Origin: Enterobacter kobei
GTDB taxonomy: Bacteria; Pseudomonadota; Gammaproteobacteria; Enterobacterales; Enterobacteriaceae
DNA: 64,000 nt
NCBI RefSeq assembly: GCF_001729765.1
Contig: NZ_CP017181.1
Span: 1,116,001 to 1,180,000 of the forward strand
Direction of reading: 5' to 3'
Shown: one piece after another, positions 1 to 10,662 of the stretch
How positions within the stretch are numbered: position 1 is the first letter of the stretch
Layout: each line of letters begins with the position of its first letter
Notes under the pieces: generated by a model
What the model was told of the DNA's origin: nothing
Databases searched by the model: none
What the model saw: the letters and a program-made list of their open reading frames with translations, nothing else
Translations under genes and position numbers: made by a program

Positions 1-174
1 GCGCTCGATGATGCCAACAAGCGCAACGTCAATGAAATCATTCATCGTTACGTCCGCGAGCAGAATATTGCCGTGCTGTGGGTGACGCATGACGCTAACG
101 AAATTACCCATGCGGATGACGTACTGACGCTCCAGCCGCATGGCGGAAAAATGCAGGAGGCAAACCGTGGGTGA
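1..174 (+). CDS. fetA: FetA, ATPase of iron exporter (3' end only)
   Basis: The window opens inside this gene; only the last 57 codons are present, in frame from base 1 to TGA at 172-174. The translated end contains the switch-histidine region 'LWVTHD' typical of ABC ATPases, and ends a few residues after it as in E. coli FetA (YbbL). FetA with FetB forms an ABC exporter reported to move iron out of the cytoplasm and protect from peroxide. Its stop overlaps the start of the permease gene by 8 bases, as in a translationally coupled operon. Identity rests on the C-terminal fragment plus the clear FetB neighbour. Confidence 0.85.
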   Translation, partial: ALDDANKRNVNEIIHRYVREQNIAVLWVTHDANEITHADDVLTLQPHGGKMQEANRG

Positions 175-949
175 GCACAATATTACGAACGAATCTCTGG
201 CGTTTTCGATGGTGCTGGTGCTGATCGCGATTGTCGTCAGCTACCGTGAAAAGCTGGGGCTGGAAAAGGACATTGTGTGGAGTATCTGCCGCGCGGTGAT
301 TCAACTCATTATTGTCGGCTATGTGCTGAAGTATATTTTCAACGTCAACCACGCGGTGCTGACGCTGCTGATGGTGTTGTTTATCTGCTTCAATGCGGCG
401 TGGAACGCGCAAAAGCGCAGTAAATACATCGATAAGGCGTTTATCTCGTCGTTTATCGCCATTACCACCGGAACCGCATTAACGCTGGCGGTACTAGTGC
501 TTTCCGGCTCAATTGAGTTTACGCCGATGCAGGTTATCCCTATCTCAGGGATGATTGCCGGGAACGCCATGGTGGCCGTCGGGCTGTGTTATAACAATCT
601 CGGCCAGCGCTTCAGTAGTGAACAGCAGCAGCTACAGGAGAAATTAAGCCTGGGAGCGACGCCTAAAGTGGCCTCCGCGCGGCTGATTCGTGAGAGCATT
701 CGCTCATCGCTGATCCCCACGGTAGATTCAGCCAAAACGGTTGGGCTGGTGAGCCTGCCGGGCATGATGTCGGGGCTGATTTTTGCCGGTATCGATCCGG
801 TAAAAGCGATTAAGTATCAGATTATGGTGACGTTTATGCTGCTCTCAACGGCAAGCCTGTCCACCATCATTGCCTGTTACCTGACCTATCGGAAGTTTTA
901 CAACGCGCGCCATCAGCTGGTGGTGACGCAGTTGAAAAACGTGCGGTGA
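167..949 (+). CDS. fetB: FetB, permease of iron export ABC transporter
   Basis: This 260-residue, very hydrophobic protein matches E. coli FetB (YbbM, UPF0014 family), which pairs with FetA to export iron across the inner membrane. The conserved core is visible around residues 125-150 (MQVIPISGMIAGNAMVAVGL) and the C-terminal multi-helix block ending YLTYRKFYN. I place the start at GTG 167 rather than at the upstream in-frame ATG (140): an AGGAGG sits at 155-160 and the protein then begins V-GEHNITNES, in line with the E. coli start. About seven membrane segments are expected. The gene overlaps fetA by 8 bases. Confidence 0.93.
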   Translation: MGEHNITNESLAFSMVLVLIAIVVSYREKLGLEKDIVWSICRAVIQLIIVGYVLKYIFNVNHAVLTLLMVLFICFNAAWNAQKRSKYIDKAFISSFIAITTGTALTLAVLVLSGSIEFTPMQVIPISGMIAGNAMVAVGLCYNNLGQRFSSEQQQLQEKLSLGATPKVASARLIRESIRSSLIPTVDSAKTVGLVSLPGMMSGLIFAGIDPVKAIKYQIMVTFMLLSTASLSTIIACYLTYRKFYNARHQLVVTQLKNVR

Positions 950-952
950 TTA

Positions 953-1030
953 TGCCGGGCGGCACTGCCTTTGCCCGGCCTACGATCCGCACTTTTGTAA
1001 GCCTGGTAAGCGAAGCGCCACCGGGCATTT
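953..1030. repeat. REP/BIME-type palindromic repeat
   Basis: The space between convergent fetB and cnoX holds two inverted units with the enterobacterial REP signature (TGCCGGGCGGC...GCCCGGCC and GCGCCACCGGGCA). The same motifs recur at 7780, 16976, 46469, 59797 and 62210 in this window. It probably acts as mRNA-stabilising or terminating structure for both converging genes. Confidence 0.8.
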
Positions 1031-1035
1031 TTTTG

Positions 1036-1914
<879 letters not shown>

Positions 1915-1948
1915 TTATTTACATGGGGGTGAGCGCTGTCGCTTCAAC

Positions 1949-2719
1949 TCAACCGTGTAAAATTTTGTCCATCATCCGGCCCGGTAGCAGACGTTTTAAC
2001 CAGCCAACGGCATGGGTGACCAGCGTTACCGGGTAGCGCATTTTGGGATATTCACTCTCAAAAGCATGGCGCACTTTAGCAACCACCGCTTCGGGCCCGA
2101 GCGTAAATCGTGCGGCAATGCCGGGGTTTTCGACCGGTTTATCCGCCTGCGTCTGGTTAACGTTTTCGGTAAAGCGGGTGCGGATCGGGCCGGGTTCAAT
2201 CAGGCTGACCTTAATGCCGCTGTGACGTAACTCCATGCGCAGGGCGTCGGACCAGGCCTCCAGCGCATATTTGCTGGCGGCGTAGGCGCCGCGGCCGGGC
2301 GTTGATATCAGACCCATAACTGACGATGTCATCACGATGCGCCCCTCGCCGTGCGGCAGCATGGCGGGGAGCAGACGCATGGTGAGCTGGTGGACACCAA
2401 AGAAGTTGGTTGAAAACTGCTTTTCCAGCGTTTCGCGCGAGAGCGTATCCAGCGGGCCATACACGCCGTAACCGGCATTATTAAAAAGCCCGTACAGACG
2501 ATTGTCGGTCAGGGCTATCACCTCATCGGCGGCGCGTTCGACGCTTTCCGGGGAGTCCATATCCAGCAGCACGCCGGTAAAGCCCAGCCCGTTCATGCGT
2601 TCGACATCGTCGGGTTTGCGGCAGGCCGCCAGCACCCGAAATCCCTGACGCTTTAATTCGAGCGCGCTTTCAAGACCGATTCCGCTGGAACATCCTGTAA
2701 TTAAGACCGATTTTTGCAT
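1949..2719 (-). CDS. ybbO: YbbO, short-chain dehydrogenase/reductase
   Basis: A 256-residue NADP-dependent SDR. The N-terminal Rossmann motif TGCSSGIG (residues 8-15), the NNAG motif and the catalytic Ser...YAASK triad residues are all present. E. coli YbbO is described as an aldehyde reductase acting on long-chain substrates. The E. coli protein is annotated with a longer N-terminus, but an in-frame TAA lies just upstream here, so ATG 2719 is the only sensible start. It lies 28 bases after tesA on the same strand and is probably cotranscribed with it. Confidence 0.93.
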   Translation of the reverse strand: MQKSVLITGCSSGIGLESALELKRQGFRVLAACRKPDDVERMNGLGFTGVLLDMDSPESVERAADEVIALTDNRLYGLFNNAGYGVYGPLDTLSRETLEKQFSTNFFGVHQLTMRLLPAMLPHGEGRIVMTSSVMGLISTPGRGAYAASKYALEAWSDALRMELRHSGIKVSLIEPGPIRTRFTENVNQTQADKPVENPGIAARFTLGPEAVVAKVRHAFESEYPKMRYPVTLVTHAVGWLKRLLPGRMMDKILHG

Positions 2720-2747
2720 AACTTTACCTGTCAGGATCTCCGCTTAA

Positions 2748-3371
2748 TCAGGAGTCATGTTTAACTAAAGGAGCCAGCCGCGTTGCCATCCAGTCGGCAA
2801 TAAACGGCTGCGCATCGCGATTGGGGTGGATCCCGTCGTCTTGCATCCACTGGGGTTTGAGATAGACCTCTTCCATGAAAAATGGCAGCAGCGGAATATC
2901 AAACTCTTTGGCAAGCTTAGGGTAGATCGCGCTAAAGGCTTCATTATACCGACGACCGTAGTTAGCGGGCAGGCGAATTTGCATCAGCAGCGGCTGGGCG
3001 TTTGCCGCATTGATGTCCTGCAAAATGGTGCGCAGCGTCTGTTCCGTCTGCTGAGGCTGGAAACCGCGCAATCCATCGTTGCCGCCAAGCTCAACCAGCA
3101 CCCAGCGCGGCTGATGCTGTTTGAGTAGCGCTGGCAGGCGCGACAGGCCCTGCTGCGAGGTATCGCCGCTGATGCTGCCGTTGATAACCGTCGTCTTGCT
3201 CTGCCATTTATCGTTGAGCAGAGCGGGCCAGGCTGCGCTGGCCGCCATGCGATAGCCCGCGCTCAGGCTGTCGCCGAGAATCAGTAACGTGTCCGCTGCC
3301 GCCGCGCGGAAGGTCATCAGAATCAAGAACAGGAAGGGCAAATGCCAGCGGAAAACAGTGTTGAAGTTCAT
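2748..3371 (-). CDS. tesA: TesA, periplasmic thioesterase I/lysophospholipase L1
   Basis: A 207-residue SGNH-family hydrolase. Residues 1-25 are a Sec signal peptide (hydrophobic LPFLFLILMTF, cleavage after an AAA stretch). Block I GDSLSAG carries the nucleophile Ser35, block III GGND follows, and the Asp/His of the catalytic triad are in DDGIHPN near the C-terminus. The enzyme hydrolyses acyl-CoA thioesters, lysophospholipids and some esters in the periplasm. The long upstream extension of the open frame is antisense to ybbA and is not coding. The start overlaps the divergent ybbA start by 30 bases, as in E. coli. Confidence 0.96.
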   Translation of the reverse strand: MNFNTVFRWHLPFLFLILMTFRAAAADTLLILGDSLSAGYRMAASAAWPALLNDKWQSKTTVINGSISGDTSQQGLSRLPALLKQHQPRWVLVELGGNDGLRGFQPQQTEQTLRTILQDINAANAQPLLMQIRLPANYGRRYNEAFSAIYPKLAKEFDIPLLPFFMEEVYLKPQWMQDDGIHPNRDAQPFIADWMATRLAPLVKHDS

Positions 3372-4028
3372 CGTCTTAAGAAGTCCGTCGGTCAGGGGGA
3401 ACACGAGCTTTCCATCCTTACTGGAGTTGAACTCGTTGTCAAACGCGCTGAAACCATCGCGCTGATTGGCGAATCCGGTTCCGGCAAGTCCACGCTGCTG
3501 GCGATTCTGGCCGGTCTGGACGACGGGAGCAGCGGCGAGGTCCATCTTGTCGGGCAGCCGCTGCACCAGCTTGATGAAGAGGCGCGTGCTGCGCTGCGTG
3601 CGCGCCACATCGGGTTTGTCTTTCAGTCTTTTATGCTGATCCCCACGCTGAACGCGCTGGAGAACGTCGAACTCCCGGCGCTGTTGCGCGGTGAAAAGAG
3701 TCGCGAAGGCCGCGCCCATGCGAAGGCGTTGCTGGAACAGCTCGGTCTGGGCAAGCGCCTCAGCCATCTTCCCGCACAGCTTTCCGGCGGGGAGCAACAG
3801 CGTGTGGCGCTGGCGCGCGCCTTTAATGGCCGCCCGGAAGTGCTGTTTGCTGATGAACCCACCGGCAACCTTGACCGTAAAACCGGCGACAAAATCGCGG
3901 ATCTGTTGTTCTCGCTTAACCGTGAACACGGTACCACGCTGATCCTCGTGACCCACGATCCGCAGCTGGCCGCCCGCTGCGACCGACGTCTGCGGCTGGT
4001 CAACGGTACGCTTCAGGAGGAAGCATGA
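3342..4028 (+). CDS. ybbA: YbbA, LolD/MacB-type ABC ATPase
   Basis: A 228-residue ATPase, same length as E. coli YbbA. Walker A is GESGSGKST, the signature LSGGEQQR, Walker B VLFADEP and the switch histidine in VTHD. It belongs to the subgroup that drives MacB/LolCDE-type mechanotransmission permeases, and its partner YbbP follows with a 4-base ATGA overlap. In E. coli, TesA, YbbA and YbbP have been linked together functionally; substrate is not settled. The divergent overlap with tesA supports a shared regulatory region. Confidence 0.95.
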   Translation: MPAENSVEVHRLKKSVGQGEHELSILTGVELVVKRAETIALIGESGSGKSTLLAILAGLDDGSSGEVHLVGQPLHQLDEEARAALRARHIGFVFQSFMLIPTLNALENVELPALLRGEKSREGRAHAKALLEQLGLGKRLSHLPAQLSGGEQQRVALARAFNGRPEVLFADEPTGNLDRKTGDKIADLLFSLNREHGTTLILVTHDPQLAARCDRRLRLVNGTLQEEA

Positions 4029-6439
4029 TTGCCCGCTGGTTCTGGCGCGAGTGGCGCTCGCCCTCGCTGCTGATTGTCTGGCTGGCGTTAAGCCTGGCGG
4101 TGGCCTGCGTGCTGGCGCTCGGCAGCGTCAGCGACCGTATGGAAAAAGGGCTCAGCCAGCAGAGCCGGGAGTTTATGGCCGGGGACCGGGCGCTGCAAAG
4201 CTCGCGTCCTGTTCCGCCGGGCTGGATTGAGGAAGCGCACAAAGCAGGGCTGAAGGTGGGGGAGCAAATCACCTTCCAGACCATGACCTTTGCGGGGGAC
4301 ACGCCGCAGCTCGCCAGCGTGAAAGCCGTGGATGATGTCTACCCGATGTACGGTGACTTACAAACCAGTCCGCCGGGGTTAAAACCAACGCCCGGCACGG
4401 TGCTGCTGGCATCGCGTTTAATGGCGCTTCTGAACCTGAAAGCCGGTGACAGTATTGACGTGGGCGATGCCACGCTGAAAATTGCCGGGGAGGTGGTGCA
4501 GGAGCCCGACTCCGGCTTTAACCCCTTCCAGCTTGCGCCACGCCTGCTGATGAACACGGCGGATGTTCCGGCAACCCATGCTGTCCAGCCGGGCAGCCGC
4601 GTCACCTGGCGCTACAAGTTTGGCGGCACGCCAGCCCAGCTTGATGGGTATGAAAAATGGCTGCTCCCGCAGCTTAAACCGGAGCACCGCTGGTACGGGC
4701 TAGAGCAGGACGAGGGGGCGCTCGGTAAATCTCTGGAGCGCTCTCAGCAGTTCCTGCTGATTTCGGCGCTCTTAACCCTGCTGCTGGCGGTAGCGGCAGT
4801 GGCGGTGGCGATGGGGCATTACTGCCGCAGCCGCTACGATCGGGTGGCGATCCTTAAAACCCTCGGCGCGGGACGGGCGCAGCTACGCAAGCTGATCGTC
4901 GGCCAGTGGCTAATGCTGCTGGTTTTGTCAGTGTTCACTGGCGGAATCATAGGGCTGCTGTTTGAAAAACTGCTGATGGTGATGTTAAAACCGGTGCTTC
5001 CGTCCGCATTGCCACCGGCCAGCTTCTGGCCGTGGCTGTGGGCGATTGGCGCGATGGTCGTGATCTCGGTGCTGGTGGGGCTGCGGCCCTACCGGCTGCT
5101 GCTCGCGACGCAGCCGCTGCGCGTGCTGCGTAATGATGTGGTGGCGAACGTCTGGCCGCTGAAGTTCTACCTTCCGGTGATTATTGCGGTCGCGGTGGGG
5201 CTGCTGGCCTGGCTGATGGGCGGCAGCACGCTGCTGTGGGCGGTGCTGGCCGGTGCGGTTGTGCTGGCGCTGCTGTGCGGCGTACTGGGCTGGATACTGC
5301 TCAACGTTCTGAAGAGGCTGACGGTGAAATCGCTACCCGTGCGCCTGGCCGTTAATCGTCTGCTGCATCAGCCCTGGTCTACGCTCAGCCAGCTGTCGGC
5401 GTTTTCACTGTCGTTTATGCTGCTGGCCCTGTTGCTGGTGCTGCGAGGCGATCTGCTGGATCGCTGGCAGCAGCAGCTTCCCCCGGAAAGTCCGAACTAT
5501 TTTCTGATCAATATCGCGCCTGAGCAGGTTACGCCGCTGAAGGGTTTCCTCTCTGAGCATCATATTGTCCCGGAGTCGTTTTATCCGATTGTTCGCGCCC
5601 GTCTGACGCAAATCAACGGGCGGTCGACGGAGGGGAACAAGGACGAGTCGCTGAACCGCGAGCTTAACCTGACCTGGCAGGAGAAACGGCCCGACCATAA
5701 CCCGATCACGGCAGGCACCTGGCCGCCGAAAGTGGGGGAGGTATCAATGGAGGAAGGGCTGGCGGTGCGCCTGAACGTGAAGCTCGGGGACAGCGTGACC
5801 TTCACCGGCGATACCCAGGACTTTACCGCCAAAGTCACCAGCCTGCGAAAGGTGGACTGGGAAAGCCTGCGGCCCAACTTCTTCTTTATCTTCCCGCCGG
5901 GGGCGCTGGATGGACAGCCGCAAAGCTGGCTGACCAGCTTCCGCTGGGAAAATGGCAACGGCATGCTGACGCAGCTTAACCGGGAATTCCCGACGGTCAG
6001 CCTGCTGGATATTGGGGCGATCCTGAAGCAGGTGGGACAGGTGCTGGAGCAGGTGAGCCGCGCGCTGGAGGTCATGGTGGTGCTGGTGACCATCTGCGGC
6101 GTGCTGTTGCTGCTGGCCCAGGTGCAGGTGGGCATGCGTCAGCGCCATCAGGAGCTGGTGGTCTACCGCACGCTGGGGGCCGGGAAGCGGTTGCTGCGGA
6201 TGACGCTCTGGAGCGAGTTTGCGCTGCTGGGGCTGGTTGCCGGTCTGGTGGCCGCGATTGGCGCCGAGACGGCGCTGGCGGTGTTGCAGACACGTGTCTT
6301 CGACTTCCCGTGGGAGCCTGACTGGCGTCTCTGGCTGATTCTGCCTCTCTGCGGCGCGGTGCTGCTCTCCCTCTGCGGGGGCTGGCTCGGAACGCGCCTG
6401 TTAAGGGGCAAAGCACTGTTCCGGCAGTTTATGGGGTAA
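4025..6439 (+). CDS. ybbP: YbbP, FtsX/MacB-like ABC permease
   Basis: An 804-residue permease of the exact E. coli length. It has an N-terminal membrane helix, a periplasmic domain, two FtsX-like helix blocks (roughly residues 240-360 and 665-800) with an extra pair of helices in the middle (about 380-480), and a second periplasmic region. This ten-helix layout is typical of YbbP-type transporters, which with YbbA move or extract hydrophobic cargo rather than pumping through a channel. It overlaps ybbA by 4 bases. A strong hairpin follows at 6456. Confidence 0.94.
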   Translation: MIARWFWREWRSPSLLIVWLALSLAVACVLALGSVSDRMEKGLSQQSREFMAGDRALQSSRPVPPGWIEEAHKAGLKVGEQITFQTMTFAGDTPQLASVKAVDDVYPMYGDLQTSPPGLKPTPGTVLLASRLMALLNLKAGDSIDVGDATLKIAGEVVQEPDSGFNPFQLAPRLLMNTADVPATHAVQPGSRVTWRYKFGGTPAQLDGYEKWLLPQLKPEHRWYGLEQDEGALGKSLERSQQFLLISALLTLLLAVAAVAVAMGHYCRSRYDRVAILKTLGAGRAQLRKLIVGQWLMLLVLSVFTGGIIGLLFEKLLMVMLKPVLPSALPPASFWPWLWAIGAMVVISVLVGLRPYRLLLATQPLRVLRNDVVANVWPLKFYLPVIIAVAVGLLAWLMGGSTLLWAVLAGAVVLALLCGVLGWILLNVLKRLTVKSLPVRLAVNRLLHQPWSTLSQLSAFSLSFMLLALLLVLRGDLLDRWQQQLPPESPNYFLINIAPEQVTPLKGFLSEHHIVPESFYPIVRARLTQINGRSTEGNKDESLNRELNLTWQEKRPDHNPITAGTWPPKVGEVSMEEGLAVRLNVKLGDSVTFTGDTQDFTAKVTSLRKVDWESLRPNFFFIFPPGALDGQPQSWLTSFRWENGNGMLTQLNREFPTVSLLDIGAILKQVGQVLEQVSRALEVMVVLVTICGVLLLLAQVQVGMRQRHQELVVYRTLGAGKRLLRMTLWSEFALLGLVAGLVAAIGAETALAVLQTRVFDFPWEPDWRLWLILPLCGAVLLSLCGGWLGTRLLRGKALFRQFMG

Positions 6440-6455
6440 TCCAGTTCCGTGATAA

Positions 6456-6485
6456 TTGCACACCGGTTTTTATGCCGGTGTGCAA
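6456..6485 (+). terminator. Hairpin terminator after ybbAP
   Basis: An 11-bp perfect stem (TTGCACACCGG / CCGGTGTGCAA) with a short T-rich loop is followed by ATTTT. It lies 17 bases past the ybbP stop and separates ybbAP from the porin gene. Confidence 0.8.
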
Positions 6486-6621
6486 TATTTTAAAAGCACA
6501 AAGTGATAATACCCACGTATTTAGTAGCACAAAACATTAAAAACCCGTCCACACAGCCCGATTATTTCCAGTTAATATTCACCCGCTAAATATTTAGCAG
6601 CGTGTCTATTAAGGAAAAATA

Positions 6622-7767
6622 ATGACTATAAAAAAATCAGCGCTGGCGGTAACGATTGGCGCGGCAGTGGCATTAACGACCTTCGCTTCTCAGGCGGAAA
6701 TCACCGTTCTTAAACAGGATCCGCAGGCGGGTAACCCGCTGAGCCGTCTGAACTTTACCGTTGGCGGCAGCATTCGTCCTCAGTTCCAGAACATGACCGG
6801 CGACGACGGCAAAAACAGCTACAAACGTAACGGCTTTGACGGTGGTACCCGTTTCCGTTTCGCGGCTGATTACTACCTGTTTGATGATATTAGCTGGATA
6901 AGCTACTACGAACTGGGTGTGAACATCCCTGCCCAGTTTAACTGGGATCATCACTATGCAGACGGCGCACACGATACCACTCGCCGTATGCTCTACACCG
7001 GCCTGAAGAGCGATACCTGGGGTACGCTGACCTTCGGTCAACAGAACAGCGTTTACTATGATGTGGTGGGCGCGAAAACCGATATCTGGGACTACGACAT
7101 GATTGCTCAGGCACCAGGTAACGGGATCAACGGCGACTACGACGGTTCTTACCGTTCACGCCAGATGCTGAAATACAAGAAAACCGTGGGTGATGCCGAC
7201 ATCTATGCATCTTACCTGTTTGAAGACAGCGAATACCTGCCGGGTAACGGCCTGCGCTATAAGCGTAAAGGCGGCGGTTCACTGGGCCTGGATTACCACC
7301 TGACCACCGACCTGACCTGGGGCGCAGCGTGGAACTACACCCGTGCGGACATGCGTAACCCGGACAACGGCGACAGCAAAACCTACGACCAGAACATCCT
7401 CGGTACCGCGCTGAGCTGGACGCCGGACAACTGGACCTTCTCCGCAGGCGGCGGCTGGTATCAGAACTTCCTGACCACCAAAAAAGTGTCTGTTAACGAC
7501 TACTTTGCGGGCGACGCGTGGGGTATTGAATACTTCGCAGGGTATAAATTCCCGATCGGCCAGTATGCGGTGAAATCCATCCAGCCTTACTTCATGGGCG
7601 ACCGCATTGAGTATGTGAATGGCCGTAACTACCAGCGCATCGACAATGGCGTGGGTATCAGCTTCCAGCTGGATTACGGTTTCCGCGTGGATTACGAACA
7701 CGTGTTCACCTCCAGCACCGACAACCTGGGCGACATGAACCTGGTGCGTCTGCGTTACGACTTCTAA
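6622..7767 (+). CDS. Outer-membrane porin
   Basis: A 381-residue protein with a signal peptide (residues 1 to about 25, ending ASQA|EI) and alternating beta-strand pattern rich in Gly, Tyr and Asp, ending in the beta-barrel signature ...LVRLRYDF with terminal Phe. Internal strands such as GTLTFGQQNSVYYDVVG resemble the L3-constriction region of general Gram-negative porins, so I class it as a trimeric-type porin without naming an orthologue. In E. coli this position after ybbP is occupied by the rhsD region, so this gene is a lineage-specific insertion. An AAGGAAAAATA ribosome site precedes ATG 6622. The substrate cannot be told from sequence. Confidence 0.8.
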   Translation: MTIKKSALAVTIGAAVALTTFASQAEITVLKQDPQAGNPLSRLNFTVGGSIRPQFQNMTGDDGKNSYKRNGFDGGTRFRFAADYYLFDDISWISYYELGVNIPAQFNWDHHYADGAHDTTRRMLYTGLKSDTWGTLTFGQQNSVYYDVVGAKTDIWDYDMIAQAPGNGINGDYDGSYRSRQMLKYKKTVGDADIYASYLFEDSEYLPGNGLRYKRKGGGSLGLDYHLTTDLTWGAAWNYTRADMRNPDNGDSKTYDQNILGTALSWTPDNWTFSAGGGWYQNFLTTKKVSVNDYFAGDAWGIEYFAGYKFPIGQYAVKSIQPYFMGDRIEYVNGRNYQRIDNGVGISFQLDYGFRVDYEHVFTSSTDNLGDMNLVRLRYDF

Positions 7768-7779
7768 GTCGTCTGTTCC

Positions 7780-7853
7780 CCGGTGGCGCTGCGCTTACCG
7801 GGGCTACAAAAGCACGCGTAGGCCGGGTAAGGCGTAGCCGCCACCCGGCTTTT
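7780..7853. repeat. REP/BIME repeat pair between convergent genes
   Basis: Two palindromic REP units (CCGGTGGCGCTGCGCTTACCGG and GCCGGGTAAGGCGTAGCCGCCACCCGGC) followed by a T run lie between the porin and selU stops. The second unit with TTTTTT can serve as a terminator for the porin gene. Confidence 0.85.
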
Positions 7854-7854
7854 T

Positions 7855-8925
7855 TCAGCTATTAAGCCAGTCAGCGACCTCGTTATACGTCCCTCGGAAA
7901 ACAATCGTCTCCGCTTTTTTCTCAAGCTGATAGCCGTACATCGGGTCGTAATACTCCTTCAGCAGCGGCACAAGCCAGCTGAAGTGCGCGTCAGTGCTGC
8001 CAGTACGCTGTTGTTCTACAAGCGCGGCGTCCAGTAAGGCGGTAAATTCCGCAAAACGCTGCAGCCCCAGGCGGCGGCGAATGGCGAACATTCCGTGGTG
8101 CAGATACGCGCTGTACTCTTTCCAGCCGGCCTCTTCACCATAAGCGGCAGAAAAATCCGCCCACATGTGGTCGAAGTACTCTTCGCGCAGACGCTCAAGA
8201 CGAATATCAAACGGATCCTCGACAACCGCGATGGGCGCTTCATTCATGCGGTCGCGTAGGCACTCCGGCAGGTGGTTGGAGCCAATCATTCGACCTTCAT
8301 CTTCCAGCACCCAGCGTGCGGCATCTTTTTTTAACAGCTCGACGGCAAGATGATTTTCAAAGCTGGCCTGGGACAGTTGCGGAGTGAGCGTGCGGCCAAA
8401 GGACGAACCGCGGTGGTGCGCCAGCCCTTCCAGATCGATACCCTGCGCATGCTGCTTCACCAACAGGGTTTTCCCGTTTCCGGTACAGCCGCCGATAAGC
8501 ACCATCGGCTTTTGCGACTGCTCAATCGTCACCTGAATCGCCGTCTGGCGCAGGGCTTTATAGCCGCCGCGGATCAGCGGGTAATCGACACCGGCCTCTT
8601 TCAGCCAGGCCTGTGAGATATGTGAACGCTGGCCCCCGCGCGCGCAGCAGAGATAACCTTCAGGGTGAGCAAGGCTGGCTTCACGCCAGGCGTTAATGCG
8701 CGCCTCACGCGTCTCGCCGTTGACCAGACTGTGGCCGAGCGCCAGTGCGGCCTCGGGGCCCTGACGTTTATAGCAGGTGCCCACGGCGGCGCGTTCGTCG
8801 TCGTTCATCAGCGGCAGGTTAAGGGCGGCGGGCATCGCGCCCTGGGCAAATTCTATCGGCGCGCGAACGTCGATTAAAGGGGTATCAGACGCGAGGATCG
8901 CGCGATAGTCCGTTCCATCGTTCAT
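7855..8925 (-). CDS. selU: SelU (MnmH, YbbB), tRNA 2-selenouridine synthase
   Basis: A 356-residue protein with an N-terminal rhodanese domain (about 1-125) carrying the active-site cysteine Cys94 in CARGGQRS, and a C-terminal P-loop domain with Walker [10 protein letters not shown] near residue 145-153. The enzyme geranylates and then selenates 2-thiouridine at the wobble position of tRNA-Lys, -Glu and -Gln using selenophosphate. It is slightly shorter than E. coli YbbB (364). It is transcribed separately from purEK, with 94 bases between. Confidence 0.94.
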   Translation of the reverse strand: MNDGTDYRAILASDTPLIDVRAPIEFAQGAMPAALNLPLMNDDERAAVGTCYKRQGPEAALALGHSLVNGETREARINAWREASLAHPEGYLCCARGGQRSHISQAWLKEAGVDYPLIRGGYKALRQTAIQVTIEQSQKPMVLIGGCTGNGKTLLVKQHAQGIDLEGLAHHRGSSFGRTLTPQLSQASFENHLAVELLKKDAARWVLEDEGRMIGSNHLPECLRDRMNEAPIAVVEDPFDIRLERLREEYFDHMWADFSAAYGEEAGWKEYSAYLHHGMFAIRRRLGLQRFAEFTALLDAALVEQQRTGSTDAHFSWLVPLLKEYYDPMYGYQLEKKAETIVFRGTYNEVADWLNS

Positions 8926-9019
8926 GGGTATTCCAGAAATAAAACCAGCAATGGCGGGGATTTTACGCGCGAGAGGAGAGGCCGGGGAAGGGGAAGATCA
9001 ACTCCCCGGCACTTATCGC

Positions 9020-10087
9020 TTATTTAAGCTTTGACTGAGCCCAGACAATGCCGCTCGCGTATTCCGGCGGCAGGAGAGGGATCATGGCTTCCAGGGTGGC
9101 GCTCAGACGGCCCGTGTCGCTATCGTTCAGGTTCAGGTGACCCACTTTACGACCCTGGCGGACCTCTTTGTCATACCAGTGCAGATGCACCAGCGGCAGC
9201 TTGAGCCAGTCGTAGTTCAGATCGGTCCCGATCAGGTTGATCATTACCGACGGGCTGTTCACGACCGGCTGCGGCAGTGGCAAATCGGTGATGGCACGCA
9301 GGTGGAGCTCGAACTGGCTGATGGAGGCACCATTTTGTGTCCAGTGGCCGCTGTTATGCACGCGCGGCGCCAGCTCGTTGATCAGCAGGCCGGATGGGGT
9401 AACAAAACACTCCATCGCCATCACGCCCACGTAACCCAGCTCGTGCATTATGGCTGAGAGCATGTCTTCCGCCTGCGCCTGCTGGTCGGCATTTGCCTGA
9501 GGGAAGGCGACGCTGGTGCGCAGAATGCCGTCCTGATGCAGGTTATGCGTCAGCGGATAAAAGACGGTGTGTCCGTCATGCCCGCGTGCGCCAACCAGGG
9601 ACACTTCGCCGCTAAAGTTGATGCCCTGCTCAACGATACACTCGCCGTAGCAGTCGTCCGGCAGCTCCGCGGTTTCGTGCGCACGCAGACGCCACTGGCC
9701 GCGGCCGTCGTAGCCGCCGACGCGGCGCTTCACGATCGCCAGCTCGCCCAGCATCGCGAACACGTCATTCCACTCGCCTTTATCGGACAACAGCTGCCAC
9801 GGCGCGGTCGCCAGACCGAGCTTGTCGAACAGCTGCTTTTGCGTCAGACGGTCGGCAATGATCGGAAACACGTCGCGGTTAACGAAGGCGTTATGGCGGG
9901 CCAGCTCGCGGGTCAGCGCGGTTTCCGGCCAGCGTTCGATCTCGGCGGTGATCACGCTCTGGTGGAACGGTACCGCTTCCGGTTCGGCATCCAGCCCGAC
10001 AGGCCAGACGGCAATACCCAGCGGTTCACCGGCCTGGCGCAGCATGCGGCCTAACTGGCCGTTACCGAGGACGCAAACCTGCTTCAT
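9020..10087 (-). CDS. purK: PurK, N5-carboxyaminoimidazole ribonucleotide synthase
   Basis: A 355-residue ATP-grasp enzyme of the exact E. coli length. It starts with the conserved [16 protein letters not shown] and carries the ATP-grasp loop ([14 protein letters not shown]) and the metal/ADP site ([14 protein letters not shown]). It converts AIR, bicarbonate and ATP to N5-CAIR in purine synthesis. It overlaps purE by 4 bases (ATGA) and is second in the purEK operon. Confidence 0.97.
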   Translation of the reverse strand: MKQVCVLGNGQLGRMLRQAGEPLGIAVWPVGLDAEPEAVPFHQSVITAEIERWPETALTRELARHNAFVNRDVFPIIADRLTQKQLFDKLGLATAPWQLLSDKGEWNDVFAMLGELAIVKRRVGGYDGRGQWRLRAHETAELPDDCYGECIVEQGINFSGEVSLVGARGHDGHTVFYPLTHNLHQDGILRTSVAFPQANADQQAQAEDMLSAIMHELGYVGVMAMECFVTPSGLLINELAPRVHNSGHWTQNGASISQFELHLRAITDLPLPQPVVNSPSVMINLIGTDLNYDWLKLPLVHLHWYDKEVRQGRKVGHLNLNDSDTGRLSATLEAMIPLLPPEYASGIVWAQSKLK

Positions 10088-10593
10088 GCCGCACCCCGCG
10101 GGTCTGGATTATCCAGCACCTCATCGGTCTGGGCTTTACGCCACTCCGCCAGACGCTGGTGTAATGCTTTATCGTGCGTCGCAAGAATTTGCGCCGCCAG
10201 CAGGGCGGCATTAGCCGCACCCGCTTTACCAATCGCTAGCGTGCCGACAGGGATACCGCGCGGCATCTGGACGATGGAGTAGAGGCTATCCACACCGCTT
10301 AACGCGGCGCTTTGGACCGGAACACCGAGAACCGGTACCAGGGTTTTAGCGGCAATCATGCCGGGCAGATGTGCTGCGCCGCCCGCACCGGCAATGATCA
10401 CCTCATAGCCATTCTCTTCGGCGCTTTCGGCGAAGCTGAACAGTTTGTCCGGTGTACGGTGCGCGGAGACCACTTCAACGTGGTGCGGAACATTCAGGAT
10501 TTCAAAGATTTCGGCGGCGAACTGCATGGTAGCCCAGTCGCTTTTGGACCCCATCACGATGGCGACACGCGCCGGATTATTGCGGGAAGACAT
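10084..10593 (-). CDS. purE: PurE, N5-CAIR mutase
   Basis: A 169-residue class I PurE. The substrate loop MGSKSDW (residues 14-20), catalytic His45 in SAHRTPD and the [10 protein letters not shown] loop are intact. It moves the carboxyl group of N5-CAIR to give CAIR. I use ATG 10593, giving MSSRNNPAR as in E. coli, rather than a start ten codons upstream. It is the first gene of purEK; a PurR box lies about 70 bases upstream. Confidence 0.97.
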   Translation of the reverse strand: MSSRNNPARVAIVMGSKSDWATMQFAAEIFEILNVPHHVEVVSAHRTPDKLFSFAESAEENGYEVIIAGAGGAAHLPGMIAAKTLVPVLGVPVQSAALSGVDSLYSIVQMPRGIPVGTLAIGKAGAANAALLAAQILATHDKALHQRLAEWRKAQTDEVLDNPDPRGAA

Positions 10594-10662
10594 GCGTCTT
10601 AAAACTCCTGTGGTGCGAAACACACTGCTTTCGAGGGCACAGAGAATAGCATGTTATACGAG

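Noticed and set aside
3372..3956. Long N-terminal extension of TesA
   Set aside because: It is antisense to ybbA; the signal peptide begins at 3371.
8981..9012. Terminator for purEK (GCCGGGG...CCCCGGC)
   Set aside because: Stem is present but no T run follows on the minus strand and the loop is long; not strong enough to list.
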